Below, one piece after another: positions 7,667 through 10,482 of a stretch of 10,482 nucleotides of DNA (its first letter is position 1; every line of letters begins with the position of its first letter). Below the pieces are notes generated by a model, which was not told where the DNA came from, did not search any database, and was given only the letters and a program-made list of their open reading frames with translations. The DNA lies in NCBI GenBank assembly GCA_943323705.2, contig CALPIT020000073.1, forward strand, positions 1 to 10,482, read 5' to 3'. The position numbers and the translations under genes were made by a program. Source of the stretch: Streptomyces griseus (GTDB lineage Bacteria; Bacteroidota; Bacteroidia; Chitinophagales; Chitinophagaceae).

Positions 7667-7710
7667 TTTTTTATGTGGGAAGTTAGTTAAAATAATTTCA
7701 TTAATTAATA

Positions 7711-7739
7711 TTGAAGCTGAAGCATTGTAATTAATTTTG
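7711..7739 (+). promoter_or_regulatory. Bacteroidetes-type promoter of purL
   Basis: TTG at 7711-7713 is followed after 18 bases by TAATTTTG at 7732-7739, an exact match to the -7 consensus TAnnTTTG. Transcription would start near 7745, leaving a leader of about 25 bases before the purL ATG at 7770. That leader is too short for a riboswitch, and I see no operator-like inverted repeat. Confidence 0.6.
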
Positions 7740-7769
7740 CGCTGAATTTTTCAACTTTTTATCATCAAC

Positions 7770-9989
7770 ATGGAAATTACTGCACAAACCGCCGCTCAAT
7801 TAAGAATTACCCCCGAAGAATTTGAATTGATAAAAACCAAGTTGGGTAGAACCCCCAATTTCACTGAGCTTTGCGCTTTCAGTGGCATGTGGAGCGAGCA
7901 CTGTAGTTATAAAAACTCCATCAAGTGGTTGAAAACATTGCCTCGAGAAGGTAAAAAAATGCTGGTAAAAGCTGGCGAAGAAAATGCAGGCTTGATGGAT
8001 ATTGGTGGTGATTATGGTGTTGTTTTTAAAATCGAATCTCACAACCATCCTTCCGCTATTGAGCCTTTTCAAGGTGCGGCTACGGGAGTTGGTGGTATAA
8101 ACAGAGATATATTTACCATGGGCGCAAGACCCATTGCTTCTTTAAATTCATTGCGTTTTGGAAAATTGACAGAAGCTAAAACACAGCATTTATTGGCCGG
8201 TGTAGTTCACGGTATCGGACATTATGGTAATTGTTTCGGCGTTCCTACTGTTGGTGGTGAAATTTATTTTGAAGAATGCTATCATACGAATCCGTTAGTG
8301 AACGCCATGAGTGTAGGTATTGTGAAAAAAGGAGAAACGGTTTCTGCTACATCTGAAGGTATAGGAAATCCAGTTTTCTTTGTAGGCAGTGCAACCGGAA
8401 AAGACGGTATTGGTGGCGCTTCTTTTGCCAGCGCTGAAATTACAGAAGATAGTGCTGAAGATTTACCTGCCGTTCAAGTGGGTGATCCATTTCAGGAAAA
8501 GAAATTATTAGAGGCTTGTTTAGAAGTCATTCAAACAGGCGCAGTAGTAGGTATGCAGGATATGGGCGCTGCAGGTATCATATGCTCAACTGCTGAAATG
8601 AGTGCCAAAGGAAAATCTGGAATGATTATCCATTTAGATAAAGTACCCACTCGCCAAAAAGGTATGAAAGCTTGGGAATTGTTGTTGAGTGAGAGTCAGG
8701 AACGTATGTTACTCGTTGTTGAAAAAGGGAAAGAACAAGCCGTAATCGATGTGTTTGAAAAATGGGATTTGCCTTGTAGTCATATTGGGGATGTTACCGG
8801 AGACGGCATGTTACGTTTTTATATGGATCAAGTTGAAGAAGCGGTTATTCCAGCAGATGAACTGGTTTTGGGTGGCGGTGCTCCGCAATATGAAAGAAGC
8901 TTTACCAAACCTACTTACTTATCAAAAATTGAATCTTTTAATCAGGATGCAATTGCTGTACCTGAAAATATAATGGCCATTGCAAAACAATTGGTAGCCA
9001 TTCCAAACATTGCTAGTAAAAAATGGATTTTTGATCAATACGATAGCATGGTAGGAACGGGTACCACTAACACCAATGAACCAAGTGATGCAGCGGTTGT
9101 AATAGCAAAACCTACCAATAAAGCATTAGCCCTGACTACTGATTGTAACAGTCGCTATGTTTTTGCTGACCCTTATAAAGGTGCCATGATTGCAGTTGCA
9201 GAAGCGGCAAGAAATATTGTTTGTAGCGGTGGTCAGCCTTTAGGCGTTACGAACTGCCTGAATTTTGGAAATCCTTATGATCCAGAAGTCTACTATCAAT
9301 TTACAGAAGCCATAAAGGGAATGGGCGCAGCTTGTGTAAAATTCGATACGCCTGTTACCGGTGGAAACGTAAGTTTTTATAACCAATCTCCCGACGGTCC
9401 GGTTTACCCAACACCTACAATCGGAATGGTGGGTTTATTGGATAGTGTTGCAGATAAAATGACCATGTATTTTAAAGAAGCAGGCGATAGTATATATGTA
9501 ATCGGTCACATTAAAAACGACATCGGCTCTTCTGAATATGTACATAAAATAGTTGGCGAAGAATTTTCATCTGCACCATATTTCAATTTGGATGAGGAGT
9601 TTGACATGCAGCAATTTGTTTTGAAATTGATTCAGGAAAAAGTAATCGTTTCTGCTCACGATATTAGTGAAGGTGGATTGATGGTTACATTACTAGAGTC
9701 TTCATTCAACAAAAATCTTGGTTTCAGTGTATCCCAAGAAAATAATGACATCCGCAAAGATGCATTTTGGTTTGGTGAAGCACAGGGTAGGGTTGTAGTT
9801 TCGGTTAACGAAAAAATGAAAGCTGATTTTGAAAAATTAGTAAGTCAGTCTTCTGTACCTGTTACAAAAATTGGTCATGTAAATGAAGGTGGCGTGGAGG
9901 TTAATGGTCAATCATGGGGAACTGTGGATGAATGGAAGATGATTTATGATAATGCGATTGCGGCTTTACTGAAAGGGGAGGTTAATTGA
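7770..9989 (+). CDS. purL: Phosphoribosylformylglycinamidine synthase subunit PurL (small type)
   Basis: This is a 739-residue cytoplasmic enzyme of de novo purine synthesis that converts FGAR to FGAM with ATP and glutamine-derived ammonia. It has the duplicated PurM/AIRS-like architecture. The first half carries the conserved MWSEHCSYK (40-48, with His44) and KIESHNHPSAIEPFQGAATGVGGI (87-110), followed by RDIFTMGARP. The second half repeats the fold with the NSRY...ADPYKGA segment (from about 460), DTPVTGGNVSFYN (526-538) and SAHDISEGGL (628-637). There is no glutaminase domain, and the length matches the small PurL form (about 740 residues rather than about 1300). It therefore depends on separate PurS and PurQ proteins, not in this window. 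The ATG at 7770 follows a short leader without Shine-Dalgarno, downstream of an exact -7 box. No gene follows within the window, so it may be monocistronic, although no strong terminator is visible after its stop. Confidence 0.97.
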   Translation: MEITAQTAAQLRITPEEFELIKTKLGRTPNFTELCAFSGMWSEHCSYKNSIKWLKTLPREGKKMLVKAGEENAGLMDIGGDYGVVFKIESHNHPSAIEPFQGAATGVGGINRDIFTMGARPIASLNSLRFGKLTEAKTQHLLAGVVHGIGHYGNCFGVPTVGGEIYFEECYHTNPLVNAMSVGIVKKGETVSATSEGIGNPVFFVGSATGKDGIGGASFASAEITEDSAEDLPAVQVGDPFQEKKLLEACLEVIQTGAVVGMQDMGAAGIICSTAEMSAKGKSGMIIHLDKVPTRQKGMKAWELLLSESQERMLLVVEKGKEQAVIDVFEKWDLPCSHIGDVTGDGMLRFYMDQVEEAVIPADELVLGGGAPQYERSFTKPTYLSKIESFNQDAIAVPENIMAIAKQLVAIPNIASKKWIFDQYDSMVGTGTTNTNEPSDAAVVIAKPTNKALALTTDCNSRYVFADPYKGAMIAVAEAARNIVCSGGQPLGVTNCLNFGNPYDPEVYYQFTEAIKGMGAACVKFDTPVTGGNVSFYNQSPDGPVYPTPTIGMVGLLDSVADKMTMYFKEAGDSIYVIGHIKNDIGSSEYVHKIVGEEFSSAPYFNLDEEFDMQQFVLKLIQEKVIVSAHDISEGGLMVTLLESSFNKNLGFSVSQENNDIRKDAFWFGEAQGRVVVSVNEKMKADFEKLVSQSSVPVTKIGHVNEGGVEVNGQSWGTVDEWKMIYDNAIAALLKGEVN

Positions 9990-10033
9990 GGAATTGGTGA
10001 AATGGGATTTGGGACTAGGAATTTGGGTAAAAG

Positions 10034-10080
10034 CTTAACCTTAGTGAACCTTTGTGTCTTAGCGCCTTTGTGGCAAAATA
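10034..10080. repeat. Dispersed 'CTTTGTG...TTAGCG...CTTTGTGGC' repeat
   Basis: The stretch contains ACCTTAGTGAACC, then TTTGTGTCTTAGCG, then CCTTTGTGGCAAAATA, internally built from repeated CTTTGTG/CTTAG words. This is a familiar intergenic filler sequence in Bacteroidetes and some other phyla, recognised here from general knowledge rather than a search. When translated on the minus strand it gives the artefactual string CHKGAKTQRFTKV, which is often seen in false gene calls. A related copy lies at 10221-10275. Confidence 0.6.
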
Positions 10081-10121
10081 AATGTAAAATATCCAATGTA
10101 AAATATTCAATGTAAAACTGG
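10081..10121. repeat. 14-bp tandem repeat, about three units
   Basis: The unit AATGTAAAATATCC (10081-10094) is followed by AATGTAAAATATTC (10095-10108), with one mismatch, and by a third, 3'-diverged unit AATGTAAAACTGG (10109-10121). The array abuts the preceding dispersed repeat. Slipped-strand duplication is the simplest explanation. I see no regulatory role. Confidence 0.8.
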
Positions 10122-10167
10122 TTATTCGGATATGAAATAATCAACATCTCATGAATAACAATTCGTG

Positions 10168-10195
10168 AGTCCCCCTCAGTTCTCCAAAGGGGAAG
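10168..10195 (-). repeat. Inverted, diverged copy of the CCCCTTTGG...GAGGGGG repeat
   Basis: Read on the minus strand this gives CTTCCCCTTTGGAGAAC followed by TGAGGGGGACT, which aligns with the units at 10276-10431 (CCCCC TTT GGGGG ATTGA GGGGG). It is in the opposite orientation, about 80 bases before the tandem group. I infer that it belongs to the same family or a sister family. Confidence 0.55.
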
Positions 10196-10220
10196 TTTTT
10201 ATTTGTGAAATAAAAACAAT

Positions 10221-10275
10221 CTTCTTGTATCTTTTTGTCTTTGTGCTTTGTGGCATAAAATAATTCGTGGCTAAC
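10221..10275. repeat. Second, diverged copy of the CTTTGTG-type dispersed repeat
   Basis: The core TTTTTGTCTTTGTGCTTTG, then TGGCATAAAATA, matches the end of the 10034-10080 copy (CTTTGTGGCAAAATA) with small insertions. It continues into AATTCGTGGCTAACC. The word AATTCGTG also occurs at 10160-10167, just before the inverted repeat copy, suggesting these pieces belong to one shuffled repeat complex. Confidence 0.5.
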
Positions 10276-10431
10276 CAACAAAACATAATCAAAGTACCCC
10301 TTTGGGGGATTTAGGGGGCTTCATTCTAGGCAATTCAACAAAACATAATCAAAGTCCCCCCTTTGGGGGATTGAGGGGGCCTTGATTCAAGGCAAACAAA
10401 ACAAAGTCCCCCTTTGGGGGATTGAGGGGGC
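10276..10431. repeat. Three tandem units of a C5-T3-G5...G5 repeat
   Basis: Each unit has a lead (CAACAAAACATAATCAAAGT at 10276-10295 and identically at 10336-10355; shortened to CAAACAAAACAAAGT at 10393-10407) and a core of roughly CCCCCTTTGGGGGATTGA followed by GGGGGC. Cores start at 10296, 10356 and 10408; spacing is 60 bases, then 52. Unit 1 has TACCCC in place of TCCCCC and ATTTA in place of ATTGA; unit 2 has one extra C. Between units 2 and 3 lies a small perfect hairpin, GCCTTG-ATT-CAAGGC (10379-10393). Similar GGGGGATTxAGGGGGC elements are dispersed in Bacteroidetes genomes (general knowledge, not searched here). Confidence 0.85.
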
Positions 10432-10482
10432 TAAATATTTTTCAAATAATTCCATCATTTTTTTTCGCACCCAAAAAAATCA

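Larger units (their letters stand above)
9990..10482. other. Gene-free, repeat-rich region downstream of purL
   Basis: No credible coding sequence lies in these 493 bases. Directly after the purL stop there is a G-rich imperfectly repetitive stretch (about 9990-10028, words such as GGGATTTGGGA and GGAATTTGGG). This is followed by the repeat families listed separately. The last 50 bases (10432-10482) are AT-rich with a T-run at 10459-10466 and show nothing recognisable. No simple hairpin-plus-T terminator for purL is evident close to its stop. Confidence 0.7.

Noticed and set aside
4102..9989. A nitrogen/glutamine operon linking glnN and purL
   Set aside because: The two genes are on opposite strands with a membrane-protein gene and a divergent promoter region between them, so the link through glutamine is coincidental as far as the sequence shows.
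9944..10147. A 67-codon minus-strand open frame overlapping the end of purL
   Set aside because: Its translation is built from a dispersed repeat (CHKGAKTQRFTKV) and from antisense purL. It has no domain, no plausible start context and poor composition for a gene.
10276..10431. A CRISPR array
   Set aside because: There are only three units with differing lengths, the spacer-like parts are themselves repeated, and no cas genes are present. It is a dispersed/tandem repeat.

Overview
The window reads as ordinary chromosome from a member of the Bacteroidetes, most plausibly a Chitinophagaceae/Sphingobacteria-type organism. The base composition is AT-rich. Starts lack Shine-Dalgarno sequences. 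The -33/-7 promoter boxes are of the TTG ... TAnnTTTG kind. There is a type III glutamine synthetase, secreted proteins end their signal peptides in FSQ/ISQ, and the intergenic repeats are of kinds scattered through Bacteroidetes genomes. The genus assignment is inference only.

Layout. Bases 1-2361 (+) are a PIG-L family deacetylase cut off by the left edge of the window. Bases 2362-2616 are a convergent intergenic region holding several copies of a CCCACCG/CGGTGGG hairpin repeat. Two small secreted proteins follow on the minus strand, 24 bp apart: a transglutaminase-fold protein (2617-3576) that has lost its catalytic Cys and His, and upstream of it a lysine-rich LTxxQ (Spy/CpxP-like) protein (3601-3969). 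A strong symmetric terminator (4055-4088) separates these from glnN, type III glutamine synthetase (4102-6297, minus), which has its own candidate promoter. An unidentified polytopic membrane protein with a TTG start (6413-7666, minus) diverges from purL, the small-type FGAM synthetase (7770-9989, plus); a good Bacteroidetes promoter for purL lies between them. The last 490 bases (9990-10482) carry no gene and are a mosaic of at least three dispersed or tandem repeat families.

How the genes fit together. The only recognisable pathway genes are housekeeping: glnN assimilates ammonia into glutamine, and PurL, with PurS and PurQ that must be encoded elsewhere, consumes glutamine-derived ammonia in purine synthesis. 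They are on opposite strands with another gene between them, so no co-regulation is implied. The LTxxQ and transglutaminase-fold genes probably form a two-gene envelope operon.

No defence island, CRISPR array, transposase, phage gene or new multi-gene system is visible. The points most worth a second look are the inactive-looking transglutaminase and the repeat-rich intergenic regions.
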